Source: Methylobacterium terrae (lineage in GTDB: Bacteria > Pseudomonadota > Alphaproteobacteria > Rhizobiales > Beijerinckiaceae). Taken from it: a DNA stretch of 64,000 bases. A program made the position numbers and the translations under genes. The notes under the pieces were generated by a model that was not told where the DNA came from, did not search any database, and worked only from the letters and a program-made list of their open reading frames with translations. The stretch is from contig NZ_CP029553.1 of the NCBI RefSeq assembly GCF_003173755.1, positions 1,938,501 through 2,002,500 on the forward strand. The letters run 5' to 3'. Positions 52,877 to 61,745 of this stretch are shown piece after piece. How positions within the stretch are numbered: the first letter of the stretch is position 1; every line of letters starts with the position of its first letter.

Positions 52877-53470
52877 TCAGGCCTGGCCCGGCCAGACCGC
52901 GACGCCGATGAGCCAGGGGTGCAGCACCCGGGCGAAGACGAACCAGGCCGCGACGCCGATCACCACCGCGAGCGCGTCGTTGCGCCACCCTGCGGGCGCG
53001 ACGGCGGGGCCGCCATGCGGCTTCACCTCGTCGCGGCGCTTGGCGCTGATCCGGGCCATCACCGCCCAGGCCAGGATCGCCCCGAACAGGATCATCGAGC
53101 CGAGGTCGCCGTTGGCGAGGAGGTGCGCGGTGGCCCAGATCTTCACGCCGAGCAGCATCGGGTGCTTGAGCCGCGCCTTGATCCGGCCGGGCAGGTAGGC
53201 GGCGACGAAGCTGATGAAGGCGAGGAGCACCAGCAGCAGGGCGAGGTGGCGCGTCCAGACCGGCGGCGACCACACCTCGATGTAGCCGTGCGCCCGGTAC
53301 TGGCCGTAGCCGATCCCGGTGACGACGAGGCCGAGGAGCGCGACCAGGGAGTAGCCGACCTTGTAGGGCCCCTCCCCCACCCGCGCGATCAGGGCGGCGC
53401 GGGGCGCGCGCGCCATCGTGAAGGCGTGGGTGCCGAGAAACAGCACGAGGCCGGCGATCATGAGCAGCAT
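52877..53470 (-). CDS. NnrU-family membrane protein
   Basis: 197-residue polytopic protein with the NnrU signature at the start (LLMIAGLVLFLGTHAFTMA) and RLKHPMLLGVKIWATAHLLANGDLGSMILFG in the middle, which carries the conserved HP and H. About five or six spans are seen. NnrU accompanies nitric-oxide metabolism in some bacteria, but no denitrification gene is present, so the role here is open. The ATG at 53470 is used; 53461 is an alternative. Confidence 0.83.
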   Translation of the reverse strand: MLLMIAGLVLFLGTHAFTMARAPRAALIARVGEGPYKVGYSLVALLGLVVTGIGYGQYRAHGYIEVWSPPVWTRHLALLLVLLAFISFVAAYLPGRIKARLKHPMLLGVKIWATAHLLANGDLGSMILFGAILAWAVMARISAKRRDEVKPHGGPAVAPAGWRNDALAVVIGVAAWFVFARVLHPWLIGVAVWPGQA

Positions 53471-53570
53471 CGGGGGAAACCCTCGGGGATGGCGGCCGGA
53501 TTCGCGGAAACCCGCAAGCAAGCCTCAAGCACTCTGGAGCAGGCTCCGCGGCCAAGTCCAGGGATGCCGC

Positions 53571-54785
53571 ATGCTCCTCCGCCTCCTCATCGCGTGTCTC
53601 TGCGTCGCGGCCGTGACGGCAGCCGGGGCCAGGGAATCGCCGCTCAAGGAATCGCCACCCACGGATCCGCCGCGCAGGGAAACGCCACGCAGGGAACCGC
53701 CGCTCTCGGCCCTGACCCTCGTCGGCCCGGCCCGCACGGTGTTCAAGGCCGGCCGCGACGCCTGCGACGGGCACGACGTGCCGGACGCCCCCGCCCGCGC
53801 CTTCCGCGAGGCCGATGGCGGGATCGCGCTGTTCGGGATGCACTACCGCAACCGCGCCTTCCGCGGCCGCGACTTCGACAGCCTGAAGCTCGATTGCCGC
53901 GTCGTGCTCGATTCCGCCTTCAAGCCGGAGCCCGAGGCCTTCGACGACCGCTCCTGGATCGCCGCCACCTGGACCGAGGACGGCCGGACGGTCGAGGCCC
54001 TGCTGCACGAGGAGTACCACGCCGACGACTACGGCCGCTGCCGCACCAAGGGCGCGCTCGCCTGCTGGTACAACGCGGTGCTGGCCGCACGCTCGCCCGA
54101 TGGCGGGCGCAGCTTCACCCGCGCGAGCCCGCCGACCGTGGTCGCGGCGGTCCCGTTCCGCCAGGAGGTCGAGCAGGGCCGCCACCGCGGCTTCTTCAAT
54201 CCCTCGAACATCTTTTCCGACGGGCGCCACCGCTACTTCTACGCCTCGACCACCGGCTGGGCCGGCCAGCCCTTCGGCGTCTGCCTGTTCCGCAGCGACG
54301 ACGTGTCGGATCCCGCACGCTGGCGCGCCTTCGACGGACGGGATTTCTCCGCCCGCTTCCCCAACCCCTACCTCAAGGGCGCGAAGCCGACCGGCTCCTG
54401 CGCCCCGGTGGCGCCGTTCCCGGCCCCGGTCGGCTCGGTGAGCCGCCACCGCGGCACCGGCGCCTGGATCGCGGTGTTCCAGGCCGCCGCCGGCGGCGTC
54501 TTCCCCCGCCCCGGGATCTACTGGAGCACGTCGCGCAACCTCACGACCTGGGACGCGCCGCGCCTCCTCATCGCCGGGCCGACGCTCTACGACGATCCCT
54601 GCACCTCGGGCGGGGAACTCGTCAGCTACCCCTCCCTCGTCGACCCCGCCGCGCCCGGCCGCAACTTCGACACCGTCGGCGACACCGCGACGCTGTTCTA
54701 CGTGACGTTGAAGACCAAGGGCTGCGAGGTCACCTCCGACCGCGACCTCGTGCGGCGGCCGGTGGCGGTCAAGGTGTGGCCGTGA
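53571..54785 (+). CDS. secreted hypothetical protein, possible beta-propeller
   Basis: 404 residues with a signal peptide (MLLRLLIACLCVAAVTAAGA). A repetitive Pro/Arg/Glu linker (ESPLKESPPTDPPRRETPRREPP), coded by short tandem repeats, leads into a domain with repeated D-G-R/W-x-F blocks (SFTRASPP; NPSNIFSDGRHRYFYASTTGW; GIYWSTSRNLTTWDAPRLL). That pattern recalls five-bladed glycosidase-like propellers. Cysteines come in likely disulfide pairs. I cannot assign a catalytic site or family. Confidence 0.6.
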   Translation: MLLRLLIACLCVAAVTAAGARESPLKESPPTDPPRRETPRREPPLSALTLVGPARTVFKAGRDACDGHDVPDAPARAFREADGGIALFGMHYRNRAFRGRDFDSLKLDCRVVLDSAFKPEPEAFDDRSWIAATWTEDGRTVEALLHEEYHADDYGRCRTKGALACWYNAVLAARSPDGGRSFTRASPPTVVAAVPFRQEVEQGRHRGFFNPSNIFSDGRHRYFYASTTGWAGQPFGVCLFRSDDVSDPARWRAFDGRDFSARFPNPYLKGAKPTGSCAPVAPFPAPVGSVSRHRGTGAWIAVFQAAAGGVFPRPGIYWSTSRNLTTWDAPRLLIAGPTLYDDPCTSGGELVSYPSLVDPAAPGRNFDTVGDTATLFYVTLKTKGCEVTSDRDLVRRPVAVKVWP

Positions 54786-54983
54786 GGGGGTACGGACGAG
54801 AAAAACATGGAAACAGATACGTGTTCATCATCCGCCCGTAGCCCGCCGGCGAGATCGAAAGATCAGTGAGGGCGGACAAGCGTCGACGCGACGAAACCAA
54901 GTCGAACCGGTCACGAGACCTCTGGCCTTCCGCCTCACGCTGCGTCACGATGCCGTCGGGATAGAGCGAGGGGGGGGACGGCG

Positions 54984-55577
54984 ATGCGGTGGCGCGTTCT
55001 GGCATTCGTGGCGGCGAGCTTGGTCGCGGGCGCCGGTCCCTCCCGGGCGATGAGCATCTCGGAGAGCGGCGACCAGGTCGTCCTCGTGGGCGCGATCGTG
55101 CCGGGCGACGGCGAGGCCTTCGCCCGCTTCCTCGCCGGACCGCACGCCCGGGCGCCGCGGGTCGTCTACCTCGACAGCGGCGGCGGCAAGGTGCTGGAGG
55201 GCGTCGCCATCGGCCGGGCGATCCGCCGCGCCGGCCTCGTCACGGCGGTCGATGCCCACGCGGCGCGCTGCGACAGCGCCTGCACGCTGATCTTCGCCGG
55301 CGGCGTGCGGCGCCATTACGTCCACGGCGAGGACGTGTACGAGGGGATGTCCGGCCGCTCCGGCCTCGGCTTCCACACGGCGCATCGCCCGGGCAACCGG
55401 GTCGAGGCCAACACGCTCAACGAGCGCGGCACCGACACCATGCGCCGGTTCTACGCCGAGATGGGCCAGCCCGGCGCCGCGACGCTCGTCGACAAGGCGG
55501 CGTTCAACAGCCTCTATCGCCCCTCCGGCAGCACCGCGCTCGACCTCGGCATCGCCACGAGCCTGCAGGCGCCCTGA
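54984..55577 (+). CDS. secreted ClpP/crotonase-fold protein (COG3904-like)
   Basis: 197 residues with a signal peptide (MRWRVLAFVAASLVAGAGPSRA). The core VVYLDSGGGKVLEGVAIGRAIRRAGLVTAVDA, followed by CDSACTLIFAGG, is the signature of a periplasmic ClpP-like family. SGGG would be the oxyanion region, and the Ser in SAC the candidate nucleophile; a catalytic His may be FH in GLGFHTA. Activity is unproven. Its stop lies inside the first of two 16-bp direct repeats. Confidence 0.75.
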   Translation: MRWRVLAFVAASLVAGAGPSRAMSISESGDQVVLVGAIVPGDGEAFARFLAGPHARAPRVVYLDSGGGKVLEGVAIGRAIRRAGLVTAVDAHAARCDSACTLIFAGGVRRHYVHGEDVYEGMSGRSGLGFHTAHRPGNRVEANTLNERGTDTMRRFYAEMGQPGAATLVDKAAFNSLYRPSGSTALDLGIATSLQAP

Positions 55578-55602
55578 ACGCAAGATGCCCTGAACGCAAG
55601 AT
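55571..55602 (+). repeat. 16-bp direct repeat spanning the stop codon
   Basis: GCCCTGAACGCAAGAT occurs twice in tandem (55571-55586, 55587-55602), followed by GCCCTGGG. The first copy contains the TGA stop of the ClpP-like gene. It looks like a short duplication by slippage. Confidence 0.6.
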
Positions 55603-55612
55603 GCCCTGGGAC

Positions 55613-55647
55613 CGGCATGCCCGGGCGAAGAGCCCGGGCGGATGCCG
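55613..55647. terminator. bidirectional hairpin between convergent genes
   Basis: CGGCAT+GCCCGGGC pairs with GCCCGGGC+ATGCCG around a 5-base loop GAAGA, with a two-base bulge. It lies between the end of the plus-strand ClpP-like gene and the end of the minus-strand Hint gene, where a shared terminator is expected. There is no T-run on either side. Confidence 0.55.
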
Positions 55648-55695
55648 AGGCTAGCGCGCCGGGCCGCGTGGCCCGGCTCGGTCGCGCATTCGGCC

Positions 55696-56679
55696 TCAGG
55701 CGGCGATCCAGGTAAAGTGCGCGGCCTCGTCCCAGGCGCAAGCCTCGCCCAGAGCCGCCGCGAACACGCCCGACAGGCGCGCCCGCTCGGCCTCGACCAC
55801 CGGCCCGTCGACCGCCACCGGCCGGCAGCGGGCGGCGAGACCCGGCACGACGAAGTCGGGGTTGTGGAGCGCGTGATCGGAGCCTTCGGTGAAGAACGGC
55901 CGGTCGCCCCAGTCGAGATAGCTCTCGGCGGGAAGCCCCTCGGCGAGCAAGATGTCGTGGCTGTCGAGCTCGACGTGCCAGTAGGTGACGGCCGCCACCG
56001 GCTCGCGGGCGATGGTGGTGCCGTTGATCAGGCACATGACCGGCACGAGGTGGCCGCCCGCGCCGTCGGCGTCAGTGCCGACGAGGACGGGGTGGCCGGG
56101 GGAGAGGCGGAGATCCCGGGTGGGCAAGCCGGCCCCGAAGGCGCCGGCGCGGATGCGGATCGGCTGCTGGTCGTGCGGCAGGAGCGGCCCGGCGGCCGCG
56201 ATGGCGCGACGCCCGATCCAGACGATCGGACGAAGGGCGCCGGAGGCGGTGACGGCGCGGTCGCCGACCCGCAGGTCCTCGACGGCGACCTCGCCGCGGG
56301 CGGTGCGGATCAGGGTGCCGGTCGTGAAGCACACCGGCGCGTAGTCGGTCGGCGTGTTGTTGCCGTCGAAGGTGACGCGCTGGCGCGCGGCGAGCTCCGT
56401 GTTCGACAGGACGTACCGAATGGTGGGGCTGGTCGGGCTGTTCGTGAACTGGATCATGCCCGGCGAGTCGTACTGCGTCGCGTACAACGTCTTGGTCGTG
56501 GAGGTGCTCTCCGCCGGGAAGATCCCGGTCGCCTGCACGGTGTCGCCGGCCTTGGTGACCGTGCCGGTCACCGTGATGTTCGAGGCCGACACGTCGTCGA
56601 TGCCGAAACCGGCCGAGGGGGCCCCGTCATCCGAGCCGACGAAACGCGGCCCGTACACGGTATTGTTGAAGACCGGCAT
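55696..56679 (-). CDS. Hint (hedgehog/intein) domain protein
   Basis: 327 residues. Residues 1-110 form a beta-rich Thr/Ser repeat region (SNITVTGTVTKAGDTVQATG) like an autotransporter passenger or structural repeat. The Hint domain begins at C117 (VCFTTGTLIRTARG), with SPGH at 193-196 giving the conserved His. It is the Hint_2 type found in alphaproteobacterial secreted proteins with no known self-splicing. There is no signal peptide, as usual for type I-secreted members. The start at 56679 has GGGGAG upstream; the frame extends to 56826. Confidence 0.75.
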   Translation of the reverse strand: MPVFNNTVYGPRFVGSDDGAPSAGFGIDDVSASNITVTGTVTKAGDTVQATGIFPAESTSTTKTLYATQYDSPGMIQFTNSPTSPTIRYVLSNTELAARQRVTFDGNNTPTDYAPVCFTTGTLIRTARGEVAVEDLRVGDRAVTASGALRPIVWIGRRAIAAAGPLLPHDQQPIRIRAGAFGAGLPTRDLRLSPGHPVLVGTDADGAGGHLVPVMCLINGTTIAREPVAAVTYWHVELDSHDILLAEGLPAESYLDWGDRPFFTEGSDHALHNPDFVVPGLAARCRPVAVDGPVVEAERARLSGVFAAALGEACAWDEAAHFTWIAA

Positions 56680-57307
56680 CGCAACACACTCCCCGTTTCG
56701 TCGTGACTTGATCTGAGGGCCGAACAAACGACGGACGCGCATCCGCGCGCCGCCAAGGCCCGCCGCCCGCTGCTTCTCGGCAGCCGTAGGGGCGACCGTG
56801 CCCAGGTTAAGCACACGGATGGGCATGGCGGCAGCCTGACTTACGGGCAGGATCGCTCGTTTCCAGTGGTATGTGGTTTTATTGCTACGATATTGCCGAA
56901 CTGCCCATCACGGCTTCTGGCGAAAACATCAGAACAGGTGGCAACGACGTTGCCAACTCTTCCTGACTACGTTGCCGAATCGTCCCGAACCGATCGTCGC
57001 GCGGGTCGCCGCGGCCGTTCCTCTCCCGATTCCTGGAGGCCGGGCCTGCGCCGATACCGTGCGCGCTTCACGGATGCACGGGCTTTGCCCGGCGTCCCGC
57101 GCCGGCGGCCCGGCACGGGCGGCCGCCTTGCGGGTCCGGCGCGTCGTTCTCGCGGGGAAGAGACAACCCGGACCGGGCGCGCCCGCGGCGTGGCGACCGG
57201 CAATCCCCCGACAGTCCAAACCGCTTAGCGGTCAAACCGATCGCCGGTAACCGAAAATTATCAGACTGCTCGCATCAGTTGTGTACCTGGATAGGTGCAA
57301 CTGAACC
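56680..57307. promoter_or_regulatory. 628-base divergent region with palindrome
   Basis: No protein gene is supported except a possible N-terminal extension of the Hint gene (to 56826). 56870-56980 is AT-richer and holds a 17-bp palindrome TGGCAACG-A-CGTTGCCA (56939-56955) with similar GTTGCCGAA/ATTGCCGAA boxes at about 56971 and 56892. Spacing suggests a regulator site for the Hint gene or for the globin sensor. 57000-57230 is GC-rich without clear signal. Confidence 0.4.
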
Positions 57308-58681
57308 ATGGATCAGACGGTCGTCACCGCCGCGCAGAGCCGGCGCTTCGCCACCTTCGGCCTGACGGACGACGATCGCGACCGTCTGCACGGCCTCGCG
57401 GACTTCGCGCGCGAGCGCCTGCCGGGGCTCCTCGCCGAGTGGAACGCCCGCTTCGGGGAGTGGCCGGAGATCCAGGCGACCCTGCGCGACCCGGAGGTGC
57501 ACGAGGCCCGGGTCGCCCACTGGGTGCGGGTCGTGAGCGGCGATTTCGGCCCGGACTTCACGGCCTCGGCCGAGCGCCTGGCCTCGGTGTTCTACGACCG
57601 GGGCGTGCCGGGCTACGCGGTGGCGATCTGCCACGCCACGGTGACGGCGGGGCTCGCCGACGCCCTCGGCCTCGCCGGCCCGCGCCGCGGCAGGTTTTTC
57701 GGGGCGAAACTCCTCGGGGCCAAACCCCTCGGGGCCGGCTCCCGGGCCGCCCTCCACGGCGCCCTCACCCGGGCGGCCTGGCTCGACCTCGAGGTGCTGC
57801 TCGAGACCTACGCGGCGGCCGAGCAGGCGAGCCGGCGGCGCACCACCGCCGCCCTGGCGCAGGCCTTCGAGGACAGGGTGCTGGCGGCGATCGGCGCGGT
57901 CGCCGAGCAGGCGCACGGCCTCGACGGCACCGTCGCGGCCCTGTCGCGCAACGCCGCCCGCTCGACGGAAGCCGCCACCGCGGTGGCGGCGGCGGTGGTC
58001 GAGGCCTCGGCCGGGACCGGGCAGGTGGCGATGTCCGCCGAGCAGCTGCGCGCGGCCATCGCGGAGATCGCCGGCGAGGTCGGCCGCTCGCACGCCGTGG
58101 CGGAGGAGGCGGTGGCGCAGTCCGACGCGGTGGCGGGGCGGGTCTCGTCGCTGGCCGAGTCGGTCGGCCAGGTCGGCCAGGTGGTGACGCTGATCACCGA
58201 CATCGCCGCCCAGACCAACCTGCTCGCCCTCAACGCCACGATCGAGGCTTCCCGCGCCGGCGCGGCCGGCCGCGGCTTCGCGGTGGTCGCCGCGGAGGTG
58301 AAGGCCCTCGCCCAGCAGACCGCCCGGGCGACCGGCACCATCGCCGGGCAGATCGAGGGGATGCGGGCGGCGGCCGGCGGCTCGGTCGAGGCCATCGCCC
58401 GCATCCGCGAGACGATCGGCCGGATCAGCGAGAGCAGCGCGATGATCAGCGCCGCGGTCGAGGAGCAGAGCGCGGCCACCGCCGAGATCGCCCGCAGCAC
58501 CCGCGACGTCAGCGCCGGCACCGACGAGGTCGCCCGCCTGATCGACCGCGTGCGCGAGGATGCCGGCGGGACCGCCGAGGTGGCGGCCCGCGTCACCGGC
58601 ACCACCCGCGACCTCGGGCGCCAGGCGGAGGCAATGAGCGCGGCGGTGGGCGCGTTCCTGGGGGAGATCCGGGCGGCCTGA
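57308..58681 (+). CDS. globin-coupled chemoreceptor (HemAT-like)
   Basis: 457-residue soluble transducer. The N-terminal sensor globin covers about 10-170; the proximal haem ligand is likely His71 in [15 protein letters not shown], matching the family pattern HWxxxxSGxF. The C-terminal signalling domain carries [32 protein letters not shown]. No membrane span or HAMP is present. It should sense O2 or another gas ligand and signal through CheA/CheW. Residues 131-145 ([15 protein letters not shown]) come from three 15-base tandem units in the distal half of the globin. Confidence 0.88.
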   Translation: MDQTVVTAAQSRRFATFGLTDDDRDRLHGLADFARERLPGLLAEWNARFGEWPEIQATLRDPEVHEARVAHWVRVVSGDFGPDFTASAERLASVFYDRGVPGYAVAICHATVTAGLADALGLAGPRRGRFFGAKLLGAKPLGAGSRAALHGALTRAAWLDLEVLLETYAAAEQASRRRTTAALAQAFEDRVLAAIGAVAEQAHGLDGTVAALSRNAARSTEAATAVAAAVVEASAGTGQVAMSAEQLRAAIAEIAGEVGRSHAVAEEAVAQSDAVAGRVSSLAESVGQVGQVVTLITDIAAQTNLLALNATIEASRAGAAGRGFAVVAAEVKALAQQTARATGTIAGQIEGMRAAAGGSVEAIARIRETIGRISESSAMISAAVEEQSAATAEIARSTRDVSAGTDEVARLIDRVREDAGGTAEVAARVTGTTRDLGRQAEAMSAAVGAFLGEIRAA

Positions 58682-58721
58682 GGCGGGCGCCGGACGATTC
58701 TCGGCGCGCGGCGCGCCGGTT

Positions 58722-58820
58722 CCTCCTCGCCCCAGCGCGCGTCGCGCGCCAAGCCCTCCTCGCCTCAGCGCGCGTCGCGCGCCAAGCCCTCCTCGCCTCA
58801 GCGCGCGTCGCGCGCCAAGC
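58722..58820 (-). repeat. 33-bp tandem repeat, three copies
   Basis: Three consecutive 33-base units (58722-58754, 58755-58787, 58788-58820) differ at only one or two positions. On the minus strand each unit reads GEEGLARDAR plus a stop. The last coding copy ends the MmcQ-like gene, and two more lie beyond its stop. It arose by duplication of the gene's 3' end. Confidence 0.85.
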
Positions 58821-59463
58821 CCTCCTCGATCGCGGCGGCGAGGTCGGCCTCCGCCATCCCGCGCCAGTCCTGCGCCAGGGTCAGGCGCACCGCGTGCGCG
58901 CCGCCCGAGGGCGTGCAGACCACCGCCCGGCGGTCCTTGCCGGCGAGCTTGTCCTTGGCCGCCTCCGGCATGTCGGCCAGCGCCTCGATGCAGGCCCAGG
59001 CGATGCCGTCGCGGGTGGTCACGTCGCGCTGCTCGGTCATGGTGTCGTCGGTCCTCCGGTCTTGCTCAAGGTGAGGGCGGCTCGGTGAGGGCGTCTTGGT
59101 ACGGGCGGCTTGCGCGAGGAGCCGCGCCAGGGTGCCGGGATCGACGTAGGCGAGGTGGACGCGCACCACCGGGCGCCCTCGGACGGCATTTGCCGCCGCG
59201 AAGGTCCGAGGCTCGGCGGCCGTCAGCATCGCGCGCTCGTCCTCCCCGATCGGCATCACCAGCGACACCCCGTCCTCCGCCAGCCAGGCGAGCCGCCGCC
59301 GTCCGATCCGGAAGACCGGGCCGGACGCGCCAGCGTGCTCGGCGACGCCCGGCACCGCGCGGGCCGCCCGGCGGGCAACCTCGAACCAGGGCGAGGGTTT
59401 CCTGGGCGGGATCGCGGGGCGGGGCTTGCGGCGCATCTCCCTGCAACGCGCGTCATCAGGCAA
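58798..59463 (-). CDS. MmcQ/YjbR-like protein with C-terminal extra domain (possible two genes)
   Basis: One open frame of 221 codons. Residues about 25-120 match MmcQ/YjbR-like DNA-binding proteins (WFEVARRAARAVPGVAEH; FRIGRRRLAWLAEDGVSLV; VRVHLAYVDPGTLARLL). Residues 142-221 (MTEQRDVTTRDGIAWACIEAL...) look like a separate short protein, and GGAGG lies 12 bases before M142 at 59040. So this may be either a fusion or two genes joined without a stop. The upstream start may be 59463 or 59436. The C-terminal codons belong to the 33-bp repeat. Confidence 0.6.
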   Translation of the reverse strand: MPDDARCREMRRKPRPAIPPRKPSPWFEVARRAARAVPGVAEHAGASGPVFRIGRRRLAWLAEDGVSLVMPIGEDERAMLTAAEPRTFAAANAVRGRPVVRVHLAYVDPGTLARLLAQAARTKTPSPSRPHLEQDRRTDDTMTEQRDVTTRDGIAWACIEALADMPEAAKDKLAGKDRRAVVCTPSGGAHAVRLTLAQDWRGMAEADLAAAIEEGLARDAR

Positions 59464-59556
59464 CGCGTTCAGAGAACCGGACCGCCCCGGTCGCCGGCAC
59501 CGGCGGCGTCATCGGCAGGGCGCTCAGGGAGTCGCCCGGGGCGATCGCGATCGACC

Positions 59557-60399
59557 TCACCGCCGCCGCCGCGCCGCCGGCGCCTCCACCACCCCGAACA
59601 TCGCCGGCTGCGCCGTCTCGACCAGCCCGCGCAAGCTAAGGCCCAGCGCCTCCAGCCGCTCCTCGCCGAGCTGCCCCTGGAACAGGTGCGCCGCCACCAC
59701 GAGGCGCGGGCGGCCGGTACGGTCGCACAGGGCGCTCGCGACCGAGGTGACGCCGCGGATGAGGTGGCCGATATCGAGGGCGTAGCCGCGCTCGACGCCG
59801 GCCTCGACCTCGGTGAGGTAAGTCTCGAACGGCACCGGCACGTGCCAGCGGATCGTTCCGAAGCGGGTCCGCAGGGTGGCGCGCGGCAGCCCGCCGGCGG
59901 CGTGTCCGGCGGCGGCCACCGCGCGGCCGATCGCGCCGGCATAGGCGGGGATGCGGGTGGCGAGGCGGAACTCGATGTGGATGCCGCTCGCCGGGACGAT
60001 CCGGCCGAGGAGCAGCGCCTTGTCGTCGGGCGCCACCTGCCAGACGCTCGTCGTCGCCTCGAACTCCGTCGCCACCTGCTGCAGCCCGGGCTGCAGCAGC
60101 TCGACGTCCGAGCGGTTGAGGAGCGGGCGCGCCACCTCGAGCAGGCCGAGGCCGAGCCGGTAGGTCTTGGTGTCCGGCGCCAGGGTGACGAAGCCCTCGT
60201 GCACCAGGGTGCGCAGGATGTTGAGCGTGGTCGAGGGGCTGACGCCCGCGGCCCGCGCGATCGCCGTGACCCCGAGCGCGTCCCGCGCGCCCGCCACAGC
60301 CCGCAGGATCGCGGCGGCCTGCGTCACGGCGCCGACCTCGCGGCCGACCTCCATCACCGCCCGGTCGCCCTCGGCCTCGGACCTCTGCCCCACACCCAC
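59557..60399 (-). CDS. IclR-family transcriptional regulator
   Basis: 280 residues. The winged helix-turn-helix is at about 30-85 (AAAILRAVAGARDALGVTAIARAAGVSPSTTLNILRTLVHEGF), and the effector domain at about 105-260. The start is uncertain: GTG at 60399, or ATG at 60354 (MEVGREVG). It is divergent from the binding protein/acyl-CoA synthetase pair and most likely controls it. IclR proteins usually respond to carboxylic acids or their CoA esters, consistent with the neighbours. Confidence 0.83.
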   Translation of the reverse strand: MGVGQRSEAEGDRAVMEVGREVGAVTQAAAILRAVAGARDALGVTAIARAAGVSPSTTLNILRTLVHEGFVTLAPDTKTYRLGLGLLEVARPLLNRSDVELLQPGLQQVATEFEATTSVWQVAPDDKALLLGRIVPASGIHIEFRLATRIPAYAGAIGRAVAAAGHAAGGLPRATLRTRFGTIRWHVPVPFETYLTEVEAGVERGYALDIGHLIRGVTSVASALCDRTGRPRLVVAAHLFQGQLGEERLEALGLSLRGLVETAQPAMFGVVEAPAARRRR

Positions 60400-60527
60400 C
60401 CCCTGGAGCCTTTGCCCCTTGCCGACCGGATCGTTTACGGTTCAGAATAGCGTTCAGCCGGCGGAATGGACAAGGCCATCCGCGCGAGGCCCGGGAAACG
60501 GGCCCGATGACCACGGGGAGGACCAGG

Positions 60528-61745
60528 ATGGCACGAACCCGACGAGCCCTGGCGGCGCGCTGCCTGGGCGCGATGCTGGCATGGCTGGGCGCGACCGCGG
60601 CGCGGGCCGACGGCGACGTGCTCCGGATCGGCATCATCACCGACATGAGCGGCCAGTACAGCGAGGGCAACGGCGAGGGCTCGGTGGCCGCCGCCCGCCT
60701 CGCGGTCGAGGATTTCGGCCCGACGGTGCTCGGCAGGCGCATCGAGATCATCTCGGCCGACCACCAGAACAAGCCCGACATCGCCTCGACCATCGTGCGC
60801 AACTGGCTCGACACCAAGGGCGTCGACGTGGTGGCGGAGGGCGTGAACTCGGCGGTGGCGCTCGCGGTCCAGGCGGTGACCCGCGAGCGCGACAAGATCT
60901 TCCTGATCTCGGGGGCCGGCTCGTCCGACCTCACCGGCAAGTCGTGCTCGCCGACGAGCGTGCAATGGACCTACGACACCTACGCCTCGTCGAACTCGAC
61001 CGCCAAGGCCCTGGTCGCCCGCGGGGCGAAGTCCTGGTACTTCCTGACCGCCGATTACGCCTTCGGCCACGCGCTGGAGCGCGACGCGTCCCGGGCGGTC
61101 GAGGCGGCGGGCGGCACGATCGTCGGCAAGGTCCGTCACCCGTTCAACAATCCCGACTTCTCGTCCTTCCTGCTCCAGGCCCAGGCCTCGCCCGCCCAGG
61201 TGGTGGCGCTCGCCAATGCCGGCAGCGACTTCGCCAACGCGATCAAGCAGGCGCACGAATTCGGCCTGTCCCAGTCGGACAAGATCATGGCGGCGCTGCA
61301 GGTCACGCTGACCGATTCGGCGTCGCTCGGCCTCGAGGTGGTGCAGGGAGCCCTCTTCACCGACAGCTTCTACTGGGACCGCACGCCGGAGACCCGCGCC
61401 TATGCCAAGCGGTTCTACGCCCTGCGCAAGGCGATGCCGACCGCCTACCAGGCCGGCGTGACCTCGGCGATCACCCACTACCTCAAGGCGGTACAGGCCG
61501 CCGGCACCACCGATTCCGCCGCCGTGATGGCCAAGATGCGCGAGACCCCGGTCAACGACTTCTTCGCGCAGGGCGGCAAGGTCCGGGCCGACGGCCGCAT
61601 GGTCCACGACATGTACCTGATGCGGTTCAAGAAGCCGTCGCAATCGACGGGGAAGTGGGACCTCTACGAGCTCGTCGCCACGGTCCCGGGCGACGAGGCG
61701 TTCCGGCCGCTCGGCGAAGGCGGGTGCCCGCATGTCAAGAACTAA
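60528..61745 (+). CDS. LivK-like ABC substrate-binding protein
   Basis: 405 residues with a signal peptide (MARTRRALAARCLGAMLAWLGATAARA, cleavage before DGDVL). Type I periplasmic-binding fold with IGIITDMSGQYSEGNGEGSVAAARLAVEDFG at the start and further branched-chain-amino-acid-type blocks (VAEGVNSAVALAV; WYFLTADYAFGHAL). GGGGAGG precedes the ATG. The ligand is probably a small carboxylic or aromatic acid, as in many LivK-like proteins near acyl-CoA genes. Cognate permeases are not in the window. Its end overlaps the next gene by 14 bases. Confidence 0.83.
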   Translation: MARTRRALAARCLGAMLAWLGATAARADGDVLRIGIITDMSGQYSEGNGEGSVAAARLAVEDFGPTVLGRRIEIISADHQNKPDIASTIVRNWLDTKGVDVVAEGVNSAVALAVQAVTRERDKIFLISGAGSSDLTGKSCSPTSVQWTYDTYASSNSTAKALVARGAKSWYFLTADYAFGHALERDASRAVEAAGGTIVGKVRHPFNNPDFSSFLLQAQASPAQVVALANAGSDFANAIKQAHEFGLSQSDKIMAALQVTLTDSASLGLEVVQGALFTDSFYWDRTPETRAYAKRFYALRKAMPTAYQAGVTSAITHYLKAVQAAGTTDSAAVMAKMRETPVNDFFAQGGKVRADGRMVHDMYLMRFKKPSQSTGKWDLYELVATVPGDEAFRPLGEGGCPHVKN

